In this document: positions 29,144 to 39,627 of the stretch, piece after piece
Numbering within the stretch: position 1 is the stretch's first letter
Layout of the letters: each line of letters opens with the position of its first letter
Origin: Legionella cardiaca
GTDB taxonomy: Bacteria > Pseudomonadota > Gammaproteobacteria > Legionellales > Legionellaceae
Direction of reading: 5' to 3'
Assembly: GCF_029026145.1 (NCBI RefSeq)
Contig: NZ_CP119078.1
Span: forward strand, 1,673,036-1,737,035
DNA length: 64,000 bases
Notes under the pieces: model-generated
What the model saw: only the letters and a program-made list of their open reading frames with translations
Databases searched by the model: none
What the model was told of the DNA's origin: nothing
Made by a program: the position numbers and the translations under genes

Positions 29144-32100
29144 GTGCCGGCTTACTCAGAGAATGCTTACATTCAAACTCTCCTGGAAAACTTGGTCGCT
29201 TCGTATGAAACGGAAATAAACTATAATCCCATTGAAGTGAAGCTCGATCCCCTACAGATTCAAGAAAACGATATAGCTAGCCTATTAGCCTTTGTCCAGG
29301 AAAAACGCAAACGTCTTTTTATTTTTAAATTACCAACCTCTGAATTTAACAGTAATATTCTTTCTTTTACCGCACGTCGCTCCGTACTTAATAGCACTGC
29401 CGAAACTATATTAAGCACTTCCACTGAGCCTAAAATCAATCCTTTAAAGCAGGCCTTAGGCACATCTACCTCAACGGTACGTGCTAATATCCAAATTCAA
29501 AAAAGTTTCTCTCTGCCTAAACAGGTTAATGGTTCCCATCGTCCCCAGAGTGCACACATTGAGGTAGTGGTAACACCAAATCTTGACTTAATTCCAATTG
29601 AGCTTCCTGAGCTTCCTGTCCTTGCCAATCAACTTTCCATTTTGGGTATTCAAAAATTACAAGACACTGCAGCACAAAAAATTAAGGAATATCCTGAGTT
29701 TTTTATAGATGGTATCGTTCCAGGAAATCTACCCAAAGGCTTTTACATTGACAAAGAAAAGCAAGCATTGTGCTACACAAATACTCCACAAAGACTTCCT
29801 TCCGCCTTAGCCCCAGTGCTTGAAAAGGGGATGCCTTTGCCTATGCCCACTGTTGACGAGGCTCAAGTATTATTGCCAACTGTAGAAAAAAATACGCTTA
29901 TACAGTTGCTGGATACTCAGGATAAGGTTTCACAGAAGACGGCACTAATCACTACCCTGCCAACACAAGCCAAAGAAATTACAAGTCTTCTTAGCTCACT
30001 CAAGCCAACAGATTCAGAGTTTATAATACCTCTACTTTCAAAGCTCTTTATTCTTGGTGGCGAAGCACATACCAAATTATTTATAAAACTTCTGAAGAAT
30101 TGTATAAGCAAAAATTTAAGTATTGAATTTCTTAACGATCCTGAGGCACAAGATGCTTTTTTAAACCCACGAGGGATCAAAAATTTGCAAAAACTTCTGC
30201 AATTACCAGCAGAACAGAGAGAGTGGTGGAATAAGCTTGCAATAGCACATCTCCAAAATGAGCAGTCTCGCTTTAATTTCAACGTTTTTTTTGAAGCTTA
30301 TACTCAGATATTCCTTCCTCGCATAATAGAAAAAAACCTTACTCTCCCAAATTCATGTCCAATTACTCATAAGGGACATATTTTAATTACTTTAAATCGT
30401 GTTTTAGATGTTTTAGAGCATGCTCAAAACCCTCAAGAACAATGTTTAGCCTTAGCAGATCCCCTGAATTGGGGAGCAACAGGTGTACATTACGCCATGG
30501 TACAAGCGCCTAAACAGGAGCGTTTTAAGCAAGTAGCTGCCTGCATGAAAATCGAAAGCCATGAAGACGCAAAAATCCATCCTGAAATAATAGGCTCTCT
30601 TCTCGACAAAGATGTATCGGAACTGAAGCCTTGGTTATTTCGATACATGGGGCAACATTGGAAAACTGAAATCAGGTTAACCGATATCCAGGCCCAATTC
30701 GATGAGATCCAAACCCAGTCAACGTGGGGCGCTTTGCAAAAAAATCAATTATTGTTCATTTTAAGCTGCACGTTTGCGGGAGAAGCAACTTTTACCGCTG
30801 AAAACTGGCGGAAAACGCTAAAAAGCTGTATCAATTTGCTTCAACCCCTTGATGAAAATGACCGTGCTCACTTATTAAAAGCACTTTCATTCTGCTTTCG
30901 GTTTAAACCAGGTCTTTCACTTATTCAAGTACAAGCACTCATCGCACAATGCATTGAACTCAAAGCACATTTCCCAACGAAAGATTTTAAAAATGATATT
31001 CTTGCTCCTCTTTTCTCTGCTCTGGAAAATGAGGGACCTGAATTAATTAACACGCTACAAGAACGCATACAAAAAACAAGTACAAACAATGGAAATACTT
31101 TAGAAACACTTGTCTCTTTTACTACGCTGCTGCAACATAATCGAACTAATTTAAGCACGGATACAATCCGGTTATTAGCGACACTCGGTGAACCTGAACT
31201 TATTCAAACGAATATCGATGATCTAACTGCCGCAATCAAGGATTTGAAAACCAAAAAAGATGAAACGTACGCCAGTACGTTGCTGAGCCTCTTAGGTAAA
31301 ATCAATGTTTCAAAATCCCAAACATTGCCGACTTTTCAACAAATTCAAGAGCTATTCACCAGACTCGCAGATTCAACCGACACCATACCTCCTGCTTTTA
31401 CAACACCTGAGGCGCAAGAAAAATGGTTGAAAGAATCCATTATTGAAAAAAATCTGGTCCCTGGCTGTGTTTTTGGTAATGGCGATATATCAAAACTTGA
31501 TGATCTTATTGTTGAAGCACTTGTTGATGCAGTAAAAAAACGCAGTAGTGTACTGAGGATAGATAAATTAAAAGCTGCTCTGGAAAAAAATCTTCAAAGC
31601 AAGCTTGTGCCGCAACAATTAAAAGAGCAACTTAACCGAGAATTATGGCCTCTTTTTGATGCTTTGCATGAGCTAGTTCTTCTTCTGCAAACTCCAAATC
31701 CCAAATTTGAAGACATACTCGAAAAGTTCAGATTTTTTGAACAACAACAACCCAAATTACTTGAGGCAAACTACAACGTAGGTTTAATAGGACAAGCCAA
31801 AGGAGAGTTTCTCTTAAGCTACATTCTTACCGGAAAAAGAAAAGAAAAGGACACGACGACAGGAACAGTATTTGCCGCCCTTCTATCCAAATTGTATGGC
31901 CTCATTAATGAGGAAATACATGCCTATTTTAATGATGAACAAAATAGAAATGCTGTGACAGACCTGGATGCCCAAACTTGTCTCAATTGGCTTGCAGCAT
32001 TGAATGATACTCACTCGCTTACCTTCCTCTTTAAAGAAGAATTAGTAGAGAAAAAAGTACTGCCCGCTCTTACAAAGACTTTGCATCAACTTAACACACA

Positions 32101-35100
32101 AGATCCCACGTTCGAAAATACCATTCTTGATGCAGCCAAAAATCTTGATGAAGATCAACCCTCTAATCAAGCCTTACAAAACTATAAAACGACAATAGAA
32201 GCGATTGTTAGTTATCTTAATTTTCTCATTGATCTTAAAGGAAAAGCGCCGCAACAATTTTTAACCATCTATAAACAACTGAGCACGGGTACCCTGGCTC
32301 GATTAAACTATGCACAAAAACAAACGCTTATAAATAATCTTCTGCGAGCGAACTCCGGATCGCTTGATCTATATTTAAAACTTACTACTCAGGTATTAGA
32401 AGATAATCCTACCGCTGATCCTTCAGCCATCGATCGCGCATTAAGCGGTTTGACTCCTCTATTTGCGTTATCAGATCTTGAACCAGAATCTCAAGTCATG
32501 TTCTTTAAAATGAGCATGAGTCACAACTTAAGGAGCCAGAATCTTTTCCCCCTGGAGACCTTAAATGAATTAAAGAAATTCAATTTTGATGAACAGACAA
32601 AAACATTACTTCTTAAGCAAATTATTCAGATTTTAGGCCGTACAGCAGATACAGATTCCTCAGATCAAATACAAAGTTTGATACAACAAACGCAGTCTTT
32701 CTTAACTCAAAATACTGCACAAGCATCGCTTTGTACTGCACTCTTGAAACGTGTTTCTCTTGATAATAACAAACTTGGCAGAGATTTAAATGCCTACACA
32801 AGTATTATCAGCCAACTTGCTGGGATAGAACAGAAAAATCGCGAAAAAGTTATTACGATACTAACGGGACTCGCCAATAGTAAAAAAGATGACAGCGTTA
32901 ATTTACCTGCTTTACTTGATATAACTAAGGGATTAGGACGCCGATCTGGTGATCTGGATCAAGTCGTGGATTTATTTGCCACACCACCCTATCCTATTGC
33001 ACAGGCTCTAAACTCCGTTTTACAAGCCCATGGTTCGGAAAAACTCCAAGCCTATTGTTCAAGCTTTGATACAAACCCCTTTGCAAAAACAGGGGAAGCA
33101 CGACCTCTGGCAGAACATTTTGCAACCAATAGAATTGAAAATGCTTTGTTAAGTCTAAAAGATCTAATGCACGGCATTGAACTTCCTTATACCCTTCAAT
33201 GTCAACTCGCAAGACAACTAACTTACATAGAAACACTAGGCTACACGGATCCTTTGAATCCAAATGATTATTCGGAACTGAAAAAATTAACAGCACGCTC
33301 ACGTCACGACTTAAAAGAACGTGCCAAGGAGCTACTCTTTCAGTTACGTACTCAAAATGTCCCAGAAGATCAAATTGAAGTAACCCATTTAGAGCTTCTG
33401 GCTAACTTAAGAGAAATCTATTTTCGCACCACAGGATTATTTCCCAACAGTACGCAAATGCTTATGCTGCTTCTATCTCTACATGCGCCATCAGCTAATT
33501 TACTCATGCGTATCAAAACCGGGGAAGGTAAAAGTTTAATCACCCCCCTACTTGCCGTATTACAGTGGGCATCCGGTGGAACTGTTGATGTATGTACTGC
33601 AAATAGAACATTGCTGGGCCGAGATTATGAAAATAGCTGCGAGCCTTTCTTTAAATTCTTAGATATTCCATCGGCGCTGATTCAGGATAACAGTCATCCT
33701 AAAGATTACCAACTCAATGGCATTAACTGTTCTACATTAGAAGACATGGCGCTTTTCCGCTTAGCAGCAAAAGAAGCCAAACCGGAAGCATTACCTCAAA
33801 ATGATGCCCCGATTCATCTTGTCCTGGATGAATGTGATGATGCGTTACTTGATCAAACAACTCTTTATAAATTGGTCGCAGAAAATGCACTTACTGAAGT
33901 TGAAGATAACCCTGCGAAATGGATTTATCCAATTGCCTATCAATTTATTAATCTTCCTGCGTTTCGCAATCTCAATGCAACGAAAGGAAAAGTTTGGGAT
34001 GAGGAAGAAGATTTAGAGCAATTTCGGCTGTATGTTAATAAGGAAATTGCTGAAAAATTTAATGGCGATGCTGCGAAACAAAATTTTATTATGGCAACCA
34101 GCAATACTCAATTAAAACAGTGGATTAATGCCAGTTGTAAAGCTGCAAAACTTATTGAGAAGAAACATTTTATTGTTCGTCCCATTAAAGAAAAGGATGA
34201 AACAGGTCAAGAAGTAACCAAGAAAATTGTTTGTATTCCGCTAATTCGAAGCACTCCTAAAACCGGATGTATTTTTACCGATGGTGTTCAGCAAGCTCTT
34301 CAAGCTCGATTAATTGCTGAAAATAAAGATCAGGCACATTATGTTGTTATTGACGCAGACCCACCCGTTCTCGCAAGCCAATCCGCTCGTGGTATCGTGC
34401 AGTTTTATAAAAGTACTGGAGGGCATTTAGTCGGGATTTCTGGAACGCCAGGCGACCGTGTTGAATTGCAATATTTAGCGACGCAACTTGGTACGCAAGC
34501 AATTGGTGTGGCTCCTTATGCAGGAGATAATCGCACAAAACATGATCCTGTTTTCACTTATTCTCGCGAGGAAACCATCGCGGCCATACATCGAGCCATT
34601 GACGGTGTTAAACGCCCTGTTCAAAAACCTAAGTTAGAGTTTGAGCCTGATATTTCAAAACAAACGGTAGAAGAGAAAGAAGCGTTTATCCTTGAAGCTA
34701 AAGATGCAGAGGAAAAATGGAGACAAACACAAACACAACCAATTCTCATCGTTAGTGAGGATTTTGATGATGCTCAGACCATTGGACAAAGTTTTGAGGA
34801 GTACAAAAAAGCTGGCTTCAAAATTCAAATTGTTACAGGTAAAGAAAGTTCCGAAGAGCTTGAGCGTATTATTAAACAAGCAGGCCGAGCCAATACAATA
34901 ACCATTGGCACAGCAATGCTGGCAAGAGGTATTGACATTAATCCTGGTAATCATCCTCAAGGTTTATTCGTAATTCAAACCTATACCGACAGTAAAAGAA
35001 TGACTACTCAAATTGCCGGGCGTGCAGCACGAAATGGAAAGCCTGGTCAATGGCTGCCAATTTATCAAGTTCCAGCACCTGAGAGTTGGTTTACCAGGTT

Positions 35101-37936
35101 AATCGACTTTATTTTTCCCAGCTTTCGTCAACGTCGATCTCAACAAACGATTGAAACCTTGCAAACTGAAATCAAATTGCAAGCAACGTTGGATAGACTC
35201 TACACGCAAGCGATTGATCAAGCTCAGCAAACGCTAATGCAGCAAATTCGTGCTTGGGAAAACTTATTATTAGAGCTCTACCCAACTGATACCAATTTAT
35301 CTCATGAGTTGTATCAATGGCGTGAAACACTTCTAAGCGAGCTTACTCATGCCCAGGAAACAAGTATTACCAGAGAGACTCTTGAGTCCAGTATTGCTGA
35401 GTTTCAAAAAGCTATCTGCAAAATTTGGGATGCAGCCAAAGAAGAAAAATGGGTGGCTAAGGCACAAAAAGCAGCTACCGTTACTCCTCAACAAAGCCTG
35501 AGGATCAGTTATTTAAAACAATTAGATCTCGCTAATGAATTAAATATTCAAAGCGCATTACAAGAAAAATGCTTACCCTTTAAAGAAGCTGCCAAAGCTT
35601 TAATACATCAAAATTTAGAAACGATTATTCTAGACAAAGCAGGAGCAGTTCTCGAATATACTACCCCCGATGAAGAAGAAAAAACTAACTTGCAATTGGC
35701 TCAAAGCAAACAACTTCTTCCTTATTTAATAGGAGAGCTTTGCGCTCTATATCCGGAAGCTGTTAAAAAGCTTAACTCAGCAGACAAGAATAAAGCCTCG
35801 TCTTTTCTACCCAAGATACTCGTCACCCTTGCCGAGAAAGTTATTCAGCAAAAAAATAAAGCATTAAGAATTGCAGATACGCAACAAATAACGCAATCAA
35901 TCATTCAATTGTACCAAACCAAATTGAATGAGGCTGATGCGGCTACGATTCAAATTGTTCTGGAAAAGATAAAACCGTTGATCTTTGCCTACAGTGAGAC
36001 TCTGGCTGGTATGTCCTTAGTTGATAAGTTTAAAATACAAGGATTAATTCTTAGTTTTACCAAACTTTATGAACAATCAGGACTTCCTGCCGATGAAGAA
36101 TTAAGTGAATTACAAACCAGTTATAACGATAACATAATGAAAATGCTGGCGGATCATCTTCTTAACGAATTCGAATGGGTAAAACGATCTCCTCAACCTA
36201 TACACGCATTTTTAGAACGTACTGTAGCCAAAGAAGCGGCTCTGGCAATTTATTCACTGGCTGAGGAGGTAAGTCGCTCTCCTCAAGATCAGACCAGTAT
36301 TCAAGCGCTTTATAAAGCACTGCAAGAACATCGCGTGAAATTGCAGGATAAATACCTTTTTTCTATCAGGCATCATTCGCCTCGCGATGTTATTAATACT
36401 GCATTAACGGCTATTGAATCCTTAGAAATTAGCCCTCATTGCGAACGTGCATTTCGCGAGAATTGCCATGACACAGTAGTTTCCGCCTATCATCTAAGCC
36501 AATTTCGTAATTGCCTGGAAAAGACTTCCAGTTCTTTCAGCAAAGATGATCTCGTCTGGGAACATCTTAAAAATAGCCTCGCAAAAATTAGTGAAGAGGG
36601 TAAAAATGAAATTCATCTCATTACAGAATTACTTGAGAAAGTTGAGCGCTACAGCACTTACAGTGCCTACCAACCCTATCGCAGTGCCCTTAAAACGTTA
36701 AAGGCACAACTAACTCAATCCGTTGATGCCCTAACCAACTCAGATCAAGGGTTAAAACAAAACCTGGAAGATAGCTTATTCACCCGCAAAGCTTCTCAGC
36801 TTGCCACTTTATTGAACGTAGCTCCTGAACAAGTTCGTATCCAAAGTGGATGTGATGGCATTCAAACTTATATTGAGATACAAGTCGAAAATGCCTCTCT
36901 ACAACAAGGCTTTACAGGTTATCAGTCCTCCTATTTACCAACACTTGAGAAAGAACAATCTGCTGCTTCTCTCCAAAAAGCATTTTTGGAGGGTCATAAA
37001 GAAGCTCTTCTTAATCTATCAGACTTAAAAGTAACGGAGTCGCTTTCTGTAGGAAAACGAATGGAGTTTGAGAAACTTTTTCAATTAAAAGCCTTGTTAG
37101 ATAAGAACTGGAGTGAAGGTTTAGATATCTCGTTTGCCAACCAATTGCCTGAGTCGGTCAAATCTCTTTATATGCGACTTAAACAATTCCAGCAGTTTGA
37201 TTGGAATTCTCAGGAAGATAAACCATTAGGAAAGGATTTCCAGCCTCTTTTCGATGAATTATTTAAAGAACAAGCTGGTTTAAATGAAAAACTTAGAATA
37301 ATTCGCGAACGAAAAACTGTTGCTGAAAGAACGCTAGAGGATAGAAAACAGAAAATTATAACTGAAGAAAAAAACCTGCAACATCTTAATGAACAATTAA
37401 AATCACCCGAAAGCGGTATATTGGATAAACTTAAGCTAAACGTTCAAGTTCTTAGCACTAAAGCTGAAATTTCTCTTCTTGAAAATAAACTTACGGAGCC
37501 AGCAAAAAATTTAGGAGCCATTGCAGATGAAGAAAGAGAGTGTCTGGAGAGCCTAGCTAACCTCATTCCAAAATTTACATCGAAAACAACGGAAGTGATA
37601 TCCTTGCTGGAAACAAAAGCTAAGCACAAACTCAATCAATACCTTCAAGAAACCAGCAAAACACTTATCGAAGCTTGTGAAGATGAACTCCGCACGTCAG
37701 AAGCTACCCTTGAACAATTCAAGCAATCAGAAGCAAAAAAATCCCGCTATCAAACACAGCGGTTTTTCAGTACCAGCGAGCTATTACGATACGAAGCAAG
37801 TTTAGTTCAAGAAGAATCATTAATACCGCCAAGACCCGTGTCTGAAAAAGTACAACCTACAGGTTTTATGAGATTTTTTAGACCTAAATGTCTCGATAAC
37901 CCTACCCCTGTCGCAGAAGAACTTACGCTAAACTAG
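29144..37936 (+). CDS. Giant protein with SecA-like DEAD ATPase core (2930 aa), putative effector
   Basis: A GTG start follows a strong ribosome site. Residues 1 to about 1420 are helical, with no signal peptide. Residues about 1430-1980 form a two-lobed SecA/helicase-type motor: Walker A TGEGKS (1459-1464, the SecA form rather than the GKT of most DEAD helicases), Walker B LDECD (1561-1565), motif III SGTPG (1766-1770), a second lobe with TAMLARGIDIN and motif VI QIAGRAARNG with arginines 1960 and 1963. Residues about 1990-2930 are long coiled-coil helices. SecA itself is about 900 residues and its cross-linking and zinc-binding parts are not evident, so this is not the housekeeping translocase. 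An ATP-driven role on protein or nucleic acid substrates is inferred; the size and the neighbouring CaaX, RhoGEF and LRR genes suggest a host-directed protein. Confidence 0.75.
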   Translation: MPAYSENAYIQTLLENLVASYETEINYNPIEVKLDPLQIQENDIASLLAFVQEKRKRLFIFKLPTSEFNSNILSFTARRSVLNSTAETILSTSTEPKINPLKQALGTSTSTVRANIQIQKSFSLPKQVNGSHRPQSAHIEVVVTPNLDLIPIELPELPVLANQLSILGIQKLQDTAAQKIKEYPEFFIDGIVPGNLPKGFYIDKEKQALCYTNTPQRLPSALAPVLEKGMPLPMPTVDEAQVLLPTVEKNTLIQLLDTQDKVSQKTALITTLPTQAKEITSLLSSLKPTDSEFIIPLLSKLFILGGEAHTKLFIKLLKNCISKNLSIEFLNDPEAQDAFLNPRGIKNLQKLLQLPAEQREWWNKLAIAHLQNEQSRFNFNVFFEAYTQIFLPRIIEKNLTLPNSCPITHKGHILITLNRVLDVLEHAQNPQEQCLALADPLNWGATGVHYAMVQAPKQERFKQVAACMKIESHEDAKIHPEIIGSLLDKDVSELKPWLFRYMGQHWKTEIRLTDIQAQFDEIQTQSTWGALQKNQLLFILSCTFAGEATFTAENWRKTLKSCINLLQPLDENDRAHLLKALSFCFRFKPGLSLIQVQALIAQCIELKAHFPTKDFKNDILAPLFSALENEGPELINTLQERIQKTSTNNGNTLETLVSFTTLLQHNRTNLSTDTIRLLATLGEPELIQTNIDDLTAAIKDLKTKKDETYASTLLSLLGKINVSKSQTLPTFQQIQELFTRLADSTDTIPPAFTTPEAQEKWLKESIIEKNLVPGCVFGNGDISKLDDLIVEALVDAVKKRSSVLRIDKLKAALEKNLQSKLVPQQLKEQLNRELWPLFDALHELVLLLQTPNPKFEDILEKFRFFEQQQPKLLEANYNVGLIGQAKGEFLLSYILTGKRKEKDTTTGTVFAALLSKLYGLINEEIHAYFNDEQNRNAVTDLDAQTCLNWLAALNDTHSLTFLFKEELVEKKVLPALTKTLHQLNTQDPTFENTILDAAKNLDEDQPSNQALQNYKTTIEAIVSYLNFLIDLKGKAPQQFLTIYKQLSTGTLARLNYAQKQTLINNLLRANSGSLDLYLKLTTQVLEDNPTADPSAIDRALSGLTPLFALSDLEPESQVMFFKMSMSHNLRSQNLFPLETLNELKKFNFDEQTKTLLLKQIIQILGRTADTDSSDQIQSLIQQTQSFLTQNTAQASLCTALLKRVSLDNNKLGRDLNAYTSIISQLAGIEQKNREKVITILTGLANSKKDDSVNLPALLDITKGLGRRSGDLDQVVDLFATPPYPIAQALNSVLQAHGSEKLQAYCSSFDTNPFAKTGEARPLAEHFATNRIENALLSLKDLMHGIELPYTLQCQLARQLTYIETLGYTDPLNPNDYSELKKLTARSRHDLKERAKELLFQLRTQNVPEDQIEVTHLELLANLREIYFRTTGLFPNSTQMLMLLLSLHAPSANLLMRIKTGEGKSLITPLLAVLQWASGGTVDVCTANRTLLGRDYENSCEPFFKFLDIPSALIQDNSHPKDYQLNGINCSTLEDMALFRLAAKEAKPEALPQNDAPIHLVLDECDDALLDQTTLYKLVAENALTEVEDNPAKWIYPIAYQFINLPAFRNLNATKGKVWDEEEDLEQFRLYVNKEIAEKFNGDAAKQNFIMATSNTQLKQWINASCKAAKLIEKKHFIVRPIKEKDETGQEVTKKIVCIPLIRSTPKTGCIFTDGVQQALQARLIAENKDQAHYVVIDADPPVLASQSARGIVQFYKSTGGHLVGISGTPGDRVELQYLATQLGTQAIGVAPYAGDNRTKHDPVFTYSREETIAAIHRAIDGVKRPVQKPKLEFEPDISKQTVEEKEAFILEAKDAEEKWRQTQTQPILIVSEDFDDAQTIGQSFEEYKKAGFKIQIVTGKESSEELERIIKQAGRANTITIGTAMLARGIDINPGNHPQGLFVIQTYTDSKRMTTQIAGRAARNGKPGQWLPIYQVPAPESWFTRLIDFIFPSFRQRRSQQTIETLQTEIKLQATLDRLYTQAIDQAQQTLMQQIRAWENLLLELYPTDTNLSHELYQWRETLLSELTHAQETSITRETLESSIAEFQKAICKIWDAAKEEKWVAKAQKAATVTPQQSLRISYLKQLDLANELNIQSALQEKCLPFKEAAKALIHQNLETIILDKAGAVLEYTTPDEEEKTNLQLAQSKQLLPYLIGELCALYPEAVKKLNSADKNKASSFLPKILVTLAEKVIQQKNKALRIADTQQITQSIIQLYQTKLNEADAATIQIVLEKIKPLIFAYSETLAGMSLVDKFKIQGLILSFTKLYEQSGLPADEELSELQTSYNDNIMKMLADHLLNEFEWVKRSPQPIHAFLERTVAKEAALAIYSLAEEVSRSPQDQTSIQALYKALQEHRVKLQDKYLFSIRHHSPRDVINTALTAIESLEISPHCERAFRENCHDTVVSAYHLSQFRNCLEKTSSSFSKDDLVWEHLKNSLAKISEEGKNEIHLITELLEKVERYSTYSAYQPYRSALKTLKAQLTQSVDALTNSDQGLKQNLEDSLFTRKASQLATLLNVAPEQVRIQSGCDGIQTYIEIQVENASLQQGFTGYQSSYLPTLEKEQSAASLQKAFLEGHKEALLNLSDLKVTESLSVGKRMEFEKLFQLKALLDKNWSEGLDISFANQLPESVKSLYMRLKQFQQFDWNSQEDKPLGKDFQPLFDELFKEQAGLNEKLRIIRERKTVAERTLEDRKQKIITEEKNLQHLNEQLKSPESGILDKLKLNVQVLSTKAEISLLENKLTEPAKNLGAIADEERECLESLANLIPKFTSKTTEVISLLETKAKHKLNQYLQETSKTLIEACEDELRTSEATLEQFKQSEAKKSRYQTQRFFSTSELLRYEASLVQEESLIPPRPVSEKVQPTGFMRFFRPKCLDNPTPVAEELTLN

Positions 37937-37998
37937 TATGCATCTGAACAAATTGGGTCCTCGCCCTGGTGAGCACCCAATTTCCCAGGCTTTCAATC

Positions 37999-39030
37999 TT
38001 ATGAAATTAATCTCATTTTTTTTAACACAAAGCGTGATAAAACCATGGAAAGCAAGCCAATTATTCCCCCAGCAACCACATGAGAAAATCTCTCAAAAGC
38101 TATTGTTCGTGAATGGGTCAACAGCATAACAACCGTCCCAACGAAAAAACATCGAAAGGTATAAGCAACCACATATCGCCGGAAGGCAACAAGTGTTAAT
38201 AGAAGAAAGAGCGTCACTATTGTTAAATCGAAAGGAGTCGAAGGTATGACATACTCACCAAAGAGGATGCCTAGAGGAACTCCAATTGACACGCCAATCA
38301 AGCGTTGGTTGAATTTTTTGGGTGATGTTTCTCTATTCCCGGTTATAACGCTGGCAACTCCCCAAATCATCCACTGTCCATTTTCCATAGGTAAATATTC
38401 TACAAGGCAAGCAGAAATGGTAATACCTAATGCCATAGCAAACATAGCCTCTAAATTACTTTTCTTTTCTCCAAAATCCGATAAATAGGATAACTGCAAC
38501 ATATTAAAATGCCCTTCTCTTTGTATGGCTCTAATTTGTTCATATAAACCGAGGCATAGTGTGGGTAATAAAGCCATCACTAAAAAGGGAAAGATGATTT
38601 TGCTTTCTTCAAGCAGCCCAAACTTCATTTCGGCGGCTAATTCTATTGAAAGAATAATTGCAGGAATAAATGTCCAATTCCCTAGTGTTCGTAATTGCTC
38701 ACCTTGAGTGGTGATCCATATAATCGCTGTTGCTGATATTGTACAAATTACGACGAAAAGAAAAGGCTGAAACTGTGTAAGAAATAGCAAATTAAAGAGA
38801 ACAACAATTCCCAGCCAATGAAGTAAAATCCCTAGAACAGTTAGCTTGAGTTTTTCTTCGACAATTAAAATGGATATACTCAGAACAGATATTTGTAACC
38901 AGGAATAGTTTTCTGTAAGCCAGAAAAGATAGGCAAAGGGTAATAGTACTAATATGCCACGAAGCAATAAATTGCCCCTAATTTCATTTTTTATCCATTT
39001 AAGATCTTTAGGAAAAACTCGCATTACCAA
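37999..39030 (-). CDS. FUSC/aromatic-acid-exporter-like membrane protein (343 aa)
   Basis: Two blocks of about five hydrophobic spans (about 25-165 and 195-335) separated by a short cytoplasmic stretch. The second block contains NGQWMIWGVASVITGNRE followed by a conserved RLIGVSIGVPLG segment, the pattern of the FUSC (fusaric acid resistance/YccS/AaeB-like) family. At 343 residues it is about half the usual length of 650-700 and lacks the large cytoplasmic domain. Its first codons overlap the end of the upstream hydrolase gene by 7 bp, so the two are co-translated. Probable efflux of an organic acid; substrate unknown. Confidence 0.75.
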   Translation of the reverse strand: MVMRVFPKDLKWIKNEIRGNLLLRGILVLLPFAYLFWLTENYSWLQISVLSISILIVEEKLKLTVLGILLHWLGIVVLFNLLFLTQFQPFLFVVICTISATAIIWITTQGEQLRTLGNWTFIPAIILSIELAAEMKFGLLEESKIIFPFLVMALLPTLCLGLYEQIRAIQREGHFNMLQLSYLSDFGEKKSNLEAMFAMALGITISACLVEYLPMENGQWMIWGVASVITGNRETSPKKFNQRLIGVSIGVPLGILFGEYVIPSTPFDLTIVTLFLLLTLVAFRRYVVAYTFRCFFVGTVVMLLTHSRTIAFERFSHVVAGGIIGLLSMVLSRFVLKKMRLIS

Positions 39031-39593
39031 TGTTTTAAATCCTCTACGGTTACTATTTTTGCGATTCTACTCATTAAATCAATTGAGGTTTGATGCTCTT
39101 GCTCATCGGCAGCAGCGCATATATCCTCAATAATACACACCTGATAGTCACAATCATGAGCAGCGCGTACCGTACTTTGCACAGCCCAAGCAGTACTCAC
39201 ACCGCCAATTAATAAACGCTCAATTTTATTAGCTCGAAGCACGACGTCAAGATTCGTTCCATGAAATGCACTCACTCTCGGCTTTGTAATAACCAGACAG
39301 TCCGCTGTATTTAAATCGGGATGAAAATTTGTTCCTTCTGAACCCAGTTTTAATGCTCCTAATTCATTGGCCTTACCAAACATTGGCGACTCCTTTGGCT
39401 GTTCAATATAATTAGCACTAAAACCTACTTTCACAAGAATTTTTAACCAATTTTTTTGGGCGATTATCTCCAATGCGCGATTGGTTTTGGTAATTACATC
39501 TCGTTGCGTAGCTTGTGCAGCGCAGCGAGCAATTTTTCCCTGAGGGTGCATAATATCAATAATGTAATCCAAGCCGATGAATGCTGTGCGCAT
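39024..39593 (-). CDS. Isochorismatase-fold cysteine-hydrolase family protein without the catalytic Cys (189 aa)
   Basis: The fold is recognised by FIGLDYIIDI (Asp9), the ITKPRVSAFHGTNLD segment (Lys104) and GGVSTAWAVQSTVRAA. In nicotinamidase-type enzymes the nucleophilic Cys lies at the place of Ala137 here (usual form GVxTxxCVxxTxxxA). Asp9 and Lys104 are kept. True isochorismatases such as EntB also lack this Cys and use Asp chemistry, so the protein could be an isochorismatase-like vinyl-ether hydrolase or an inactive paralogue. It starts the two-gene unit with the FUSC-like exporter, suggesting a small organic acid as common substrate. Confidence 0.78.
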   Translation of the reverse strand: MRTAFIGLDYIIDIMHPQGKIARCAAQATQRDVITKTNRALEIIAQKNWLKILVKVGFSANYIEQPKESPMFGKANELGALKLGSEGTNFHPDLNTADCLVITKPRVSAFHGTNLDVVLRANKIERLLIGGVSTAWAVQSTVRAAHDCDYQVCIIEDICAAADEQEHQTSIDLMSRIAKIVTVEDLKHW

Positions 39594-39627
39594 GTGTTCT
39601 CCTGTAATTTTGTAATTTTAATGCGAC

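Noticed and set aside
29144..37936. Housekeeping SecA
   Set aside because: Length is three times that of SecA, the cross-linking and zinc-binding parts are not evident, and the neighbours are not those of secA.
37938..38129. 63-codon plus-strand frame right after the giant gene
   Set aside because: Overlaps the 3' end of the FUSC-like gene in antisense and has no ribosome site or motif.
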